Source of the DNA: Palsa-504 sp963744575 | GTDB lineage: Bacteria; Actinomycetota; Actinomycetes; Streptosporangiales; Streptosporangiaceae | Direction of reading: 5' to 3' | DNA: 64,000 nucleotides | Assembly: GCA_963744575.1 (NCBI GenBank) | Contig: CAVUUF010000019.1 | Coordinates: 1 to 64,000 of the forward strand | Shown: piece after piece, positions 50,561 to 59,529 of the stretch | How the letters are laid out: every line of letters starts with the position of its first letter | Numbering within the stretch: position 1 is the first letter of the stretch | Notes under the pieces: model-generated | Seen by the model: the letters and a program-made list of their open reading frames with translations, nothing else | Databases searched by the model: none | What the model was told of the DNA's origin: nothing | Position numbers and translations under genes: made by a program

Positions 50561-51182
50561 CGCCCTGGGTTACCTGCCTCCGGGCCGGCACCGTGTAGTA
50601 AACACCGGTGAGCCGGTCGCCAGAATAGGTGAAGCTGGTCACGCTGCCCAGCGCGCACTCCCGGGTGGCCGGGTTGTGCCACAGCCGCCTGCGTTCGGCC
50701 ATCCGCCTGGTTACCCAGATGGGCAGCTGGTGGCTGACGCACACCGCCTCCTGGCCGGCCGCGGCTTCCCGCGCGGCCGCCATCATGGCGAGCATCCTGT
50801 TCGCGACGTCGTGGTACGGCTCACCCCAGGACGGCCGGAACGGGTTGACCAGGTACGGCCAGTGCGCCGGGCGGCGCAGCGAGCCGTCACCCACGCCGAA
50901 CTTCAGGCCCTCGAAGTGGTTCCACGACTCGATCAGCCGGTCGTCGGTCACGATCTCGAGCCCGAGCCGCTCCGCCACCGGGCGCGCGGTCTCCTGGGCC
51001 CGCTCCAGCGGGGAGCTGAAAATGGCCGCCACCGCTCGTTCGGCGAAGTAGTCCGCGGCGGCGCTGGCCATCGCGCGGCCGGTCCCGGACAGGTGGTATC
51101 CAGGCAGGCGGCCGTAGATGATGCCGGCCGGGTTTTCCACCTCGCCGTGCCTGAGCAGATGGACGATGGTTATCTCAGACAT
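50547..51182 (-). CDS. Histidine phosphatase (phosphoglycerate mutase-like)
   Basis: A 211-residue protein. The catalytic RHG motif is in VHLLRHGEVENPAG; SSPLERAQETARPVAERLGL and SHQLPIWV carry the remaining active-site Arg and His. The Asn-Pro-Ala-Gly after RHGE is typical of this actinobacterial clade, found next to cytochrome c assembly genes. The substrate is not known; true phosphoglycerate mutase activity is unlikely for this length. First gene of the res operon. Confidence 0.86.
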   Translation of the reverse strand: MSEITIVHLLRHGEVENPAGIIYGRLPGYHLSGTGRAMASAAADYFAERAVAAIFSSPLERAQETARPVAERLGLEIVTDDRLIESWNHFEGLKFGVGDGSLRRPAHWPYLVNPFRPSWGEPYHDVANRMLAMMAAAREAAAGQEAVCVSHQLPIWVTRRMAERRRLWHNPATRECALGSVTSFTYSGDRLTGVYYTVPARRQVTQGDAAQ

Positions 51183-51194
51183 AGCCCGGCCAGC

Positions 51195-51802
51195 TTACCC
51201 AGTCCAGGTCAGCGCGTCCCGGATCTTCCCGGCCACATAGCCGGGGTGATAGCGCACGACGAAGGCGGGAAAGCGCAGCACGCGATAGCCGTCGATGGTG
51301 AGATCATTGCTGCGGTCCATGTCCGCCCAGTACTGGGCGGAGTCCACGTGATGGATGCCGTCCACCTCGACGATGACCCTGGCGGCCTCCCATACGGCAT
51401 CGAGCCATCTGCGGCGGCCCGCCGGATCCCGCCGCGGCGATTGCCGGTCAGGCTCGGGCAGCCGGTGCCGGCGGACCAACCGGGCCAGGTCCAGCTCGGA
51501 AAGTGCCTGCGCGCCTCCCGCGATGTCGTCGAGCGTGGCCTTGATCATCGCCCGCCGCAGCAGCCGCTGGTTGCGCGCCACCAACGGTCGCCAGGTCCTC
51601 GATCCGGACCAGCCGTTGCTGGACACCCGCGGCCAGCACCGCCTGCGCGCCCCGGTCGGTGGCCATCCACGCCGCCGCGTCCACCAGCGAGCGCGCCATC
51701 CGTGTCCGCGGCGGCTGCCGCAGCGGGTGAATGTCTTCGCTCACAAGCAGGCGGGAATAGTGCACCACGGTCGGCAGGCATGGCCGCGCCTTGCTGACCG
51801 AG
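51195..51802 (-). pseudogene. 3' part of a DUF559-type endonuclease-like gene, frameshifted
   Basis: Two frames together give VVHYSRLLVSEDIHPLRQPP, ARSLVDAAAWMATD, QAVLAAGVQQRLVRIEDLA, then after an extra base at about 51585 VARNQRLLRRAMIKATLDDI, ELDLARLVRRHRLPEP, WEAARVIVEVDGIHH and DLTIDGYRVLRFPAF. This is the DUF559 (Vsr-like) endonuclease fold fused to an AbiEi-like N-terminus, common in actinobacteria. The upstream side ends at an IS1182-type remnant; the original 5' part is at 53051-53143. Confidence 0.78.
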
Positions 51803-51829
51803 CAGCATGCGGGAACGAGAACGTGAATC

Positions 51830-53047
51830 GGGCGCTCTGCGCGCCCATCCTGGATCCTGCTGGTTTATTTCGGGGTCATGCGGCGAGGCTGAGTTCCAGG
51901 CGCGCGAGGTGGCTGGTTCGCCGCCGGTCGAGAGGGGTGCCGTTCCAGTACGCTTCGAGCCGCAGGACGTTGAGGGCGCAGGCCATGTACACGTGGTCGA
52001 GGCGGGTTTTCGCCAGTCCCCAGTAGCGTGCCCGCCGGGCTCCGTGCGCGGTGGCCTGGTGCATGGTTCCCTCGACGCCGGCGCGGCGGGCGTAGTCGGC
52101 CTGGAAGCTGGTCGTTTTCTCCGCGGCCCGGGCGGCTGCCTGGGCTTCGGCCAGGCCGCGGGGCGGCAGCGTGAGCTGCCGCCGCTTACCCTTGCTGCAC
52201 AGCTCACGGGCGGGGCAGGGCCCGCAGTCGGATACGGAGAACTGCACGACGATCGCGTCTTTGCCGCGCTGGGTGCACGGGTTCCATGATGCGGAGGTCT
52301 TGCCCTGCGGGCAGGTGACCGCCCCGGCGGCGTAGTCAATGGCGAAACCCGCGCGGGCGTAGCCGTTCCCGGCACGGGCCTGGGCGGAAGTGTCAGCGAG
52401 CAGCGGGCCGACCAGGGCGACGCCGTGGCGGGCGAGTTCAGAGACAGCCAGCTCCGCGCTGAGGTAGCCGGAATCAACGTACTGCCCGCGCCGGGACCGC
52501 CGGGCTCGCTGCCGTCCGTCCGGCCGTCGCCCGGGCAGTGCGCGCAGTCGCAGGGCGGTGCATCGTCGCAGGTCTCGGTCACGTGCAGCTTGTATCCCAG
52601 CCAGAACGCATCCCGCTTGACGCCCCACCGGGCATCAGTGTCATACGGGGAAGCGATCCGGGCTTTACCGTGCGGGAGACCGTCGCCTTCCGGCTCCTTC
52701 TCCCGCCGCCTGACCACCTCCCTCCCGCCCGGGCTGATGAGGCGGGTGTAGTTCTGCAGCAGGACCTGCCGCAGCGTCTGGACCGCGGGGATCTCGCGCA
52801 GCCATGCCGGCGACGACGGGGGCGTACACCGCCTCCAGCAGCGCGTACCCGTCCCGGGCATACGCGATGGCGAGCTTGTCACGCTGCGCCTGGCTGGCCG
52901 GGGGCCGCCATGATGTCATCGGGGTACCGTACCGGCGCGCGAAATCACTCACGCACACCCGCTGTCCCAGCCAGCCCGGGTGCGCCGCCGCCAGGGCCTC
53001 CAGCGCGGCCCGGACTGATTCCCCAGGCACGGCTGCTGCCAGCGTCC
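51830..53047 (-). mobile_element. Decayed IS1182-family transposase remnant
   Basis: The transposase is spread over at least three frames: TLAAAVPGESVRAALEALAA...GYALLEAVYAP (about 52850-53047), then IPAVQTLRQVLLQNYTR...IASPYDTDARWGVKRDAFWLGYKLHVTETC (about 52570-52810), then QYVDSGYLSAELAVSELARH to the C-terminus at 51876 (CPQGKTSASW, CGPCPARELC, EGTMHQATAHGARRARYWGLAKT). The first ~190 residues and part of the DDE core are missing. It is non-functional and sits inside an endonuclease-like gene. Confidence 0.82.
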
Positions 53048-53050
53048 TTA

Positions 53051-53143
53051 GCTGACCCGCCAGCGCAACGCGTCGCGTGACATGTACCGCATCGCTGAGT
53101 CGACCCGTAGTACGCCATCGTGGCTGCTCAGCAGGTCAGTCAG
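53051..53143 (-). pseudogene. 5' fragment of the disrupted DUF559-type gene
   Basis: The minus strand reads LTDLLSSHDGVLRVDSAMRY then MSRDALRWRVS before the IS remnant. This is the N-terminal winged-helix pattern (DGVLxxxxAxxxLSxxALRWRV) of the same AbiEi-DUF559 family whose 3' half is at 51195-51802. No ATG, GTG or TTG is in frame upstream, so the start is also lost. Confidence 0.62.
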
Positions 53144-53223
53144 GGTGCTATGGCCATTTTCGTTTCACACCATGCGGTCAGCTTCACTGGCAAGTCGTTG
53201 CCGATCCAGCTCAGCTCACAACC

Positions 53224-53262
53224 TGTGGATAATCCGTCTCACGCGCCGGAGGCTGTGGATAA
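53224..53262. promoter_or_regulatory. Two DnaA-box-like nonamers in tandem
   Basis: TGTGGATAA occurs at 53224-53232 and again at 53254-53262, the exact complement of the strict DnaA box TTATCCACA, both in the same orientation with a 30-bp period. They lie between hemL and the broken endonuclease gene. They could be titration sites or chance; no origin-like AT-rich region or dnaA/dnaN genes are near. Confidence 0.4.
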
Positions 53263-53393
53263 CTGCCTGCGAAGCGGCGAGTTCGGGCGCCCTACTGCTG
53301 TGCCGCATGCTTTGCCGCCGATTTCGGGCGCCATAGCACCCACAATCGCCGGCAATCGGCGGCGGGCACTCGCGCGGCGCCGCGGTCAGGCGT

Positions 53394-54689
53394 TCAGGCG
53401 TTCAGCACGGCGGCGGCGGCCGCGGCGGCGGCCGGGAGGGCCGCGGCGATGCGCTCGAGCGCGGTGTCGTCGTGGGCGGCGGAGACGAACCAGGCCTCGT
53501 ACGGGGACGGCGGCAGGTACACGCCGCCGTCGAGCATGGCGTGGAAGAACGCGGCGTAGGCCGCGGCCGACTGCGCCTTGGCGTCATCGAAGCAGAGCAC
53601 GGGCGAGGTCCGGCCGAGGAAGACGGAGAACAGGTTGCCCGCCTCGGACAGCCAGAACGGCACTCCGGCCGCGGCCAGCGCCGAGGAAGCGAGCTTGGCG
53701 ACGGCGGAAGCGGCCGCGCCGACCCGCTCGTACACCTCCGGGGTACAGCCGCGCAGGGTGGCCAGGCCGGCCGCCACCGCCAGCGGGTTGCCCGACAGCG
53801 TGCCGGCCTGGTAGACCGGCCCGGCCGGCGCCAGCCGCGACATGACCTCGGCGCGCCCGCCGAAGGCGGCGGCGGGCAGGCCGCCGCCCATCACCTTGCC
53901 GAACGTCATCAGGTCACCCGCCACGCCGTCGACCCCGTACCAGCCCGAGGCGGTCACCCGGAACCCGGTCAGCACCTCGTCCATGATCAGCAGGGCGCCC
54001 GCCCGCCGGCACAGCGAGGCCAGCAGGAGGTTGAACGTGGTCAGGGGCGGCACGACCCCCATGTTCGCCGGGCACGCCTCGGTGATGACGCACGCGATCG
54101 ACTCGCCGCGCGAGGAGAACACCGCGGACACGGCGTCGGGGTCGTTGTAGGGCAGCACGATGGTGTCCCCGGCGGCGCCCCCGGTGACCCCGGGCGAGTC
54201 GGGCAGCCCGAACGTCGCCACGCCCGAACCCGCCGCCGCGAGCAGCGCGTCGACGTGCCCGTGGTAGCACCCGGCGAACTTGACCACCAGCGGGCGGCCG
54301 GTGAACCCGCGGGCCAGCCGCACCGCCGACATCGTCGCCTCGGTGCCCGAGTTGACCAGCCGGACCTGCTCCACCGGGGCGCGCGCGACGATCTCCCCGG
54401 CCAGCTCGACCTCACCGGGTGTGGCCGTGCCGAACGAGGTCCCGTCGGCCAGCGCGGCCGAGACCGCCGCCACCACGGCCGGGTGCGCGTGCCCGAGGAT
54501 CATCGGCCCCCACGAGCACACCAGGTCGACGTAGGTGTTGCCGTCCACGTCGGTCAGGTACGGCCCGGACCCGCGGACCATGAACCGGGGCACGCCACCG
54601 ACCGACCCGAACGCGCGCACCGGGGAGTTCACGCCGCCCGGGATAACCTCTCGCGCGCGGGCGAACAGTGAATCGCTGCGACTGGTCAC
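53394..54689 (-). CDS. hemL: Glutamate-1-semialdehyde 2,1-aminomutase
   Basis: A 431-residue PLP enzyme converting glutamate-1-semialdehyde to 5-aminolevulinate, the second C5-pathway step. The PLP lysine is in LMTFGKVMGGGLPAAAFGG; the N-terminus has SLFARAREVIPGGVNSPVRAF; VRLVNSGTEATMSAVRLAR, LIMDEVLTGFR and GTLSGNPLAVAAGLATL are all conserved. GTG start at 54689. It is on the same strand as the hemB-hemD-hemC-hemA group but separated by a tnpB element and a prim-pol gene. Confidence 0.96.
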   Translation of the reverse strand: MTSRSDSLFARAREVIPGGVNSPVRAFGSVGGVPRFMVRGSGPYLTDVDGNTYVDLVCSWGPMILGHAHPAVVAAVSAALADGTSFGTATPGEVELAGEIVARAPVEQVRLVNSGTEATMSAVRLARGFTGRPLVVKFAGCYHGHVDALLAAAGSGVATFGLPDSPGVTGGAAGDTIVLPYNDPDAVSAVFSSRGESIACVITEACPANMGVVPPLTTFNLLLASLCRRAGALLIMDEVLTGFRVTASGWYGVDGVAGDLMTFGKVMGGGLPAAAFGGRAEVMSRLAPAGPVYQAGTLSGNPLAVAAGLATLRGCTPEVYERVGAAASAVAKLASSALAAAGVPFWLSEAGNLFSVFLGRTSPVLCFDDAKAQSAAAYAAFFHAMLDGGVYLPPSPYEAWFVSAAHDDTALERIAAALPAAAAAAAAVLNA

Positions 54690-54859
54690 GGATTAACGCT
54701 ACCAATATGGCCGCCACTGCGCCCCCTTCAGGGCGGTGGTGAAGGCGGCCGGGCGTGGGCCAGTCGGGCGGTACCAGATGGCAAAAACCAGCACGAAACA
54801 CGATGCTTGCCAGTACGGATGTTCTCGTCTTTGGCCTTGGAGTCAAGTATTCTGTACCC

Positions 54860-56068
54860 GTGCAGCTCCGGTACAGCTTCCGCCTGTATCCCACGCCGGG
54901 CCAGCGGATAGCGCTGGCCCGGGCGTTCGGCTGCGCACGGGTGGTGTTCAACGACGGGCTGAGAGCCCGGCAGCAGGCGCACCAGGCGGGGCGGCCGTAT
55001 GTCAGCGGCGCGGAGTTGTCGGCCCGGCTGACCGCGGCCAAAGCCACCCCGGAGCGGGCATGGCTGAATGACGTGTCCGCGGTGGTGCTCCAGCAGGCGC
55101 TCGCCGACCTTGATATGGCCTACCGGAACTACTTCGCGTCCCGCACGGGCGCGCGGAAGGGACCGGGGATCGGGCCGCCGAAGTTCCGGTGCCGCAAGGA
55201 TCGGCGGCAGGCGATAAGGTTCACCCGTAACGCCCGGTTCACTGTCACGCCGGGCGGGAAGCTGCGGCTGCCGAAGATCGGGGACGTGCCGGTGCGGTGG
55301 TCGCGGCCGCTTCCGTCCGAGCCGTCCAGTGTGACCGTGATCCGGGACCCCGCGGGCCGGTACTTCGCCTCGTTCGTCATCCAGACCGGGCCAGACGCCC
55401 TGCCCGGAACCGAGCCGGTTGTCGGCATCGACCTCGGCTTGAAGCATTTCGCCGTCTTGTCAGACGGCCGCAAGATCGCCTCTCCCCGGTTCCGCCGCCG
55501 CGCGGAGAAGAAGCTGCGGCGGGCGCAGCGGGCGCTGTCCCGCAAGGAGACCGACAGCAGGAACCGGGACAAGGCCAGGGTCAAGGTCGCCCGTGCCCAC
55601 GCGCGGGTGACCGACGCCCGGCGGGACTTTCACCACCAGCTCTCCACCGCGCTGATCCGCGAGAACCAAGCGGTCGCGGTCGAGGACCTGACGGTGAGAG
55701 CGTTCGCCCGGACCCGGATGGCCAAGTCCGTGCACGACGCCGGCTGGTCCGCTTTCGTGGCGATGCTGGAGTACAAGACCCGGCTTTACGGCCGGGCGTT
55801 TCACCGGATCGGCCGGTTCGTGCCGACCTCGCAGACCTGCGCGGCCTGCGGCGTGAAGGACGGCCCCAAGCCGCTGCACGTCCGCGCCTGGCAGTGTCAG
55901 GCATGCGGGGCGTGGCTGGACCGGGACATCAACGCGGCGGTGAACGTCGCAAAGGCCGCCGGGCTGGCGGTGACAGCCTGTCGAGCGCAGGTAAGACCAG
56001 CGGTCCCGCCGCTGGCGCAGCGCGATGAAGCAGGAACCCACCCGAAGTCACGCCGGGAAGCGGCCTGA
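54860..56068 (+). CDS. tnpB: IS200/IS605-type TnpB (RNA-guided nuclease), apparently intact
   Basis: 402 residues from the GTG at 54860 (VQLRYSFRLYPTPGQ), full length for the family. The RuvC-like active site is complete: VVGIDLGLKHFAVLSDG (Asp), VAVEDLTVRAF (Glu) and WLDRDINAAVNVAKAA (Asp). The zinc ribbon is intact: TCAACG and CQACG. TnpB uses an RNA from the element's right end to cut DNA matching the flank. No tnpA transposase is adjacent, so this is a TnpB-only element. A GC hairpin at about 54721-54735 may be the left end. Confidence 0.93.
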   Translation: MQLRYSFRLYPTPGQRIALARAFGCARVVFNDGLRARQQAHQAGRPYVSGAELSARLTAAKATPERAWLNDVSAVVLQQALADLDMAYRNYFASRTGARKGPGIGPPKFRCRKDRRQAIRFTRNARFTVTPGGKLRLPKIGDVPVRWSRPLPSEPSSVTVIRDPAGRYFASFVIQTGPDALPGTEPVVGIDLGLKHFAVLSDGRKIASPRFRRRAEKKLRRAQRALSRKETDSRNRDKARVKVARAHARVTDARRDFHHQLSTALIRENQAVAVEDLTVRAFARTRMAKSVHDAGWSAFVAMLEYKTRLYGRAFHRIGRFVPTSQTCAACGVKDGPKPLHVRAWQCQACGAWLDRDINAAVNVAKAAGLAVTACRAQVRPAVPPLAQRDEAGTHPKSRREAA

Positions 56069-56069
56069 C

Positions 56070-56110
56070 AGGCGGGAATCTCCGGTCCTCGGGGCCGGGG
56101 AGGAAGTCAA
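56070..56110 (+). ncRNA. Right end of the TnpB element / probable guide-RNA scaffold 3' part
   Basis: After the tnpB stop, the sequence forms a stem (CTCCGG ... CCGGGGAG) and ends in GGAAGTCAA, matching the layout of right ends in actinobacterial IS605-type elements, where cleavage follows TCAA. In this family the RNA scaffold runs through the 3' end of tnpB to this point and the next 16-20 nt (from 56111) act as guide. The RNA boundaries are inferred. Confidence 0.6.
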
Positions 56111-56769
56111 GCCTCGCAGGCGTCGACGAGGTATTCGAGCAGCCGCAGCGCATCCGGCAGCGGGTGCTCCTGCGGCGGCCGGAGCCACCGCGCGGCCTGG
56201 CCGCCGGGGAAGCGGGACGGCGGGGCCGCCACGTAGCTGTCCCGGCAGTGCCAGCGCAGGCCCGTCACGACGCTCTCCGGCTCGGAGTCGAGCCCGCACG
56301 ACCACCACTCGTCCTCGTCGCCGGGCGCGCCCCTGGTCATCACGAAGAACAGCATCCGGTCCTGGCCGGCCGCGGCGACCGGGCCGACGGCCAGGCCGGC
56401 CGCCTGCATCTGCCCGAGCGCCGCGGCACCGGCCGGCGCCGGGACGTCGAGCACATCAAAAACCCGGCCGGTGACGAGCATCACGTTCGCCGCTGGCCGG
56501 GTCTGCCACCAGTCCTGGATCACGTCCAGGTCCACGGTCGCCTGTATCTGCCAGGCGGGGGACACCGGGTGCGCGCCGGGGGCCGGACACCCCACCCGGT
56601 CGCACGAACAGGCCCGGCCCGGTTCCAGCGCGGCCCGGCTGCCGCGGGAGGGATGCTCGCCGGCGCACACCGGCCAGCCCATGGACGCGTACTGCGCCGC
56701 CACGGCGCCGAGCGGCTGCTTTCGCTCCGCCGCCCGGCCGCGGCCCCGCCGCCGCATCACGTCGACCAT
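56107..56769 (-). CDS. Bifunctional DNA primase/polymerase (prim-pol) N-terminal-domain protein
   Basis: A 220-residue protein with the AEP-like prim-pol domain pattern of actinobacteria: AAQYASMGWPVCAGEHP, CSCDRVGCPAPGAHPVSPAWQ (Cys/His cluster), WWQTRPAANVMLVTGRVFDVLDV and ARWLRPP. The usual DxD catalytic pair is not obvious (FDVLDVP). Its stop codon lies inside the TCAA terminus of the TnpB element, so insertion there may have trimmed or replaced the last residues. Stand-alone members have unknown function. Confidence 0.75.
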   Translation of the reverse strand: MVDVMRRRGRGRAAERKQPLGAVAAQYASMGWPVCAGEHPSRGSRAALEPGRACSCDRVGCPAPGAHPVSPAWQIQATVDLDVIQDWWQTRPAANVMLVTGRVFDVLDVPAPAGAAALGQMQAAGLAVGPVAAAGQDRMLFFVMTRGAPGDEDEWWSCGLDSEPESVVTGLRWHCRDSYVAAPPSRFPGGQAARWLRPPQEHPLPDALRLLEYLVDACEA

Positions 56770-56963
56770 AGACCTGCCACTCCCGTCATCGGCTGCCGCG
56801 CGCGAACCTGACCCGCCGCTTCACGCGAGATACGGCAGATACCAAACGAGGCTGGGTATCACGCCCCGATAATGCTTGTTACCTATCGTAGGGCACGAAG
56901 CACAGGCCGTTCGGCTCATTGAGCTAGACCGGCCGGGTGCGGACGGTCACGGTTGGCCCGGCC

Positions 56964-57950
56964 TCAGCCGCCGAGCCACCGCGCCACCTCGGCGGCCCAG
57001 TAGGTCAGGATCACGCTCGCGCCCGCGCGGCGGATCGCGGTGAGCGTCTCCATGACGATCCGGTCCCGGTCCAGCCAGCCGTTGGCCGCCGCCGCCTCGA
57101 CCATCGCGAACTCCCCGCTGACCTGGTAAGCCGCCACCGGCACGGTCACCGAGTCGGCGACACGCCTGATCACGTCCAGGTAGGCCAGGGCCGGCTTGAC
57201 CATCACCATGTCGGCGCCCTCGCCGATGTCCAGCGCCACCTCGCGGAGCGCTTCGGTGGCGTTGGCCGGGTCCTGCTGGTGGCCGGCCCGGTCACCGAAC
57301 GCGGGCGCGCCCTCGGCGGCCTCGCGGAACGGGCCGTAGAAGCCGGACGCGTACTTGGCCGAGTAGGCGCAGATCCCGACCTCGCCGTGACCCGCGCCGT
57401 CGAGCGCGGCCCGGATCGCGGCCACCTGGCCGTCCATCATCCCGCTCGGCGCGACCAGGTGCGCGCCCGCCTCGGCCTGGGCCACGGCGATCGCGGCGTA
57501 CCGCTGCACCGTCGGGTCGTTGGCGATGTCACCGTCCGGGGTGAGGATGCCGCAGTGGCCGTGGTCGGTGTACTCGCACAGGCACAGGTCGGCCATGATC
57601 ACGCAGGCGTCGCCGGTCTCGGCGCGCAGGTCGGCCAGCGCGAGCTGGGAGATGCCCGCCGGGTCGTCGGCGGCCGAGCCGCGGCCGTCCTTGACCGCGG
57701 GAACGCCGAACACGATCAGCCCGCCCACGCCCGCTCCCGCCGCCTCGGCGGCCGCCTTGCGCAGGCTGTCCCGGGTGTGCTGGACGACACCGGGCATCGA
57801 GCCGATCGGCTGCGGCTCGCTGATGCCCTCCTTGATGAACAGGGGCAGCACCAGTCCGGCCGGGCGCAGCGACGTCTCGGCCACGAGCCTGCGCAGGGCC
57901 GGGGTCCGCCGCAGCCGCCGGGGGCGCGCGACGGGATATCCAGCGGTCAT
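56964..57950 (-). CDS. hemB: Delta-aminolevulinic acid dehydratase (porphobilinogen synthase)
   Basis: A 328-residue enzyme condensing two 5-aminolevulinates. The zinc site DLCLCEYTDHGHCG (three Cys) and both active-site lysines, in YSAKYASGFYGPFR and MVMVKPALAYLDV, are present, with VAPSGMMDGQV and YQVSGEFAM. The Cys triad indicates the zinc-dependent type. It follows the hemD fusion by 10 bp in one operon. Confidence 0.97.
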   Translation of the reverse strand: MTAGYPVARPRRLRRTPALRRLVAETSLRPAGLVLPLFIKEGISEPQPIGSMPGVVQHTRDSLRKAAAEAAGAGVGGLIVFGVPAVKDGRGSAADDPAGISQLALADLRAETGDACVIMADLCLCEYTDHGHCGILTPDGDIANDPTVQRYAAIAVAQAEAGAHLVAPSGMMDGQVAAIRAALDGAGHGEVGICAYSAKYASGFYGPFREAAEGAPAFGDRAGHQQDPANATEALREVALDIGEGADMVMVKPALAYLDVIRRVADSVTVPVAAYQVSGEFAMVEAAAANGWLDRDRIVMETLTAIRRAGASVILTYWAAEVARWLGG

Positions 57951-57960
57951 CGGTTCCTCC

Positions 57961-59529
57961 CTAGCGCGGGCGGCGGCGGCGGGCGCCGCGGCGGCGCTCG
58001 CTCGGCCGCCGGACAGGTTCCCCGGCTTGCCCGGCCGCGTCCCGCAGGTCCGCGCCGTGCGCGGCCAGCGCGTCGACCAGCGCGGTCATCGACGGCCTGG
58101 GCGCGGTCACGTCGACCCGCAGCCCGAATTCGGCCGCGGTCTTGGCGGTCTGCGGGCCGATGACGCCGATCACCGTGACCGCGTGCGGCTTGCCCGCGAT
58201 GCCGACCAGGTTCCGCACGGTCGAAGACGAGGTGAACAGGACGGCGTCGAAGCCGCCGCCCTTGATCGACTCACGGATCGGCGCGGGCGGTGGCGCGGCG
58301 CGCACCGTCCGGTACGCGGTCACGTCCTCGGCCTCCCAGCCGAGGTCGACCAGCCGCGCCAGCAGCGCCTCGGTCGCGATGTCGGCGCGCGGCAGCAGCA
58401 CCCGGTTGATCGGGTCGAGCAGGTCGTCATACGGCGGCCAGGCCGCGGCCAGGCCCTCGGCCGACTGCTCCCCCTCGGGCACCAGGTCCGGCCGGATGCC
58501 GAACTCCAGCAGCGACGCCGCGGTCCGCTCGCCGACCGCGGCGACCTTCACCCCGGCGAAGGCCCTGGCGTCCAGGCCATACTCCTCGAACCGCTCCCGC
58601 ACCGCGCGGACCGCGTTCGCCGAGGTGAACGCCACCCACTGGTACCGGCCGGTGACCAGGCCCTTGACCGCGCGCTCCATCTGCTGCGGGGTGCGCGGCG
58701 GCTCCACCGCGATCGTCGGCACCTCTTCGGGGACGGCGCCGTGCTCGCGCAGGCGCTGCGACACCATGGCGGCCTGCTCCTTGGTCCGCGGCACCAGGAC
58801 CCGCCAGCCGAACAGCGGCTTGGTCTCGAACCACGACAGCCGGTCCCGGGCCGCCACCGCCTCGCCGACCACCGCGATGGCCGACTCCCTGGTGTTGGCC
58901 AGGGACACCCCGGCGGCCTTCAGGTCGGGCCCGATGCGGCCGAGGGTGGAGACCACGGTCTGCTGCGCGCTCGTGGTGCCGTCCCAGGTGATGGCGACCC
59001 GGGTGGCTTCCGGCCAGCCCGCCGCGATCAGCATCTTGCCGAGGTCGGCCGGGGCCGCGTCCGCGCCGAGCACGACCAGCGTGGCCGGGCTGTACCCGAC
59101 CTGGCTGGCCTCGGCCGCCCGGATGATGCGCACCTCGCCGCTGCGCTCGCTGGCCAGCGGGATGCCCGCGTAGGCCGGGACGGCGGTGGCCGCGGGCACG
59201 CCGGGCACGATCTCGAACCTGACGCCGGCCCTGGCGCACGCCGCGGCGTCGGCGGCCGCGCCGTTCAGCAGCGGATCGCCGGCGAACAGCCGGACCGCGA
59301 GCTGGCCGTTCCTGGCCGCCTGCACGAGCGCGCGGGCCGCCCCGTCGCCGGGCTCGGTCAGGCTGGCGTCCGGGTTCATGTGCCGTCGCGCGACCTGGGC
59401 CAGCCCGGCCTCGGCCACGACCAGGCCCGCCTGGCCCAGCAGCTCGGCCGCCCGCACGGTCAGCAGCCCCTCGTCGCCGGGACCCGCCCCGGCCAGCGCG
59501 ACCCACCCCTGATCCTGACTACCGCTCAC
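57961..59529 (-). CDS. hemD: Uroporphyrinogen-III C-methyltransferase / uroporphyrinogen-III synthase fusion
   Basis: A 522-residue fusion. Residues 1-250 are a CobA/CysG-type methyltransferase: VALAGAGPGDEGLLTVRA, FAGDPLLNG and IVPGVPAATAVPAYAGIPL. From about 265 (FGWRVLVPRTKEQA) to about 500 it is a HemD synthase (VAFTSANAVRAV, AAVGERTA, DAVLFTSSSTVRN). The fusion is usual in actinobacteria and links heme with siroheme/cobalamin branches. Gly-Asp-Gly in the first SAM loop reads GDE. GTG start overlaps the hemC stop (GTGA). Confidence 0.94.
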   Translation of the reverse strand: MSGSQDQGWVALAGAGPGDEGLLTVRAAELLGQAGLVVAEAGLAQVARRHMNPDASLTEPGDGAARALVQAARNGQLAVRLFAGDPLLNGAAADAAACARAGVRFEIVPGVPAATAVPAYAGIPLASERSGEVRIIRAAEASQVGYSPATLVVLGADAAPADLGKMLIAAGWPEATRVAITWDGTTSAQQTVVSTLGRIGPDLKAAGVSLANTRESAIAVVGEAVAARDRLSWFETKPLFGWRVLVPRTKEQAAMVSQRLREHGAVPEEVPTIAVEPPRTPQQMERAVKGLVTGRYQWVAFTSANAVRAVRERFEEYGLDARAFAGVKVAAVGERTAASLLEFGIRPDLVPEGEQSAEGLAAAWPPYDDLLDPINRVLLPRADIATEALLARLVDLGWEAEDVTAYRTVRAAPPPAPIRESIKGGGFDAVLFTSSSTVRNLVGIAGKPHAVTVIGVIGPQTAKTAAEFGLRVDVTAPRPSMTALVDALAAHGADLRDAAGQAGEPVRRPSERRRGARRRRPR

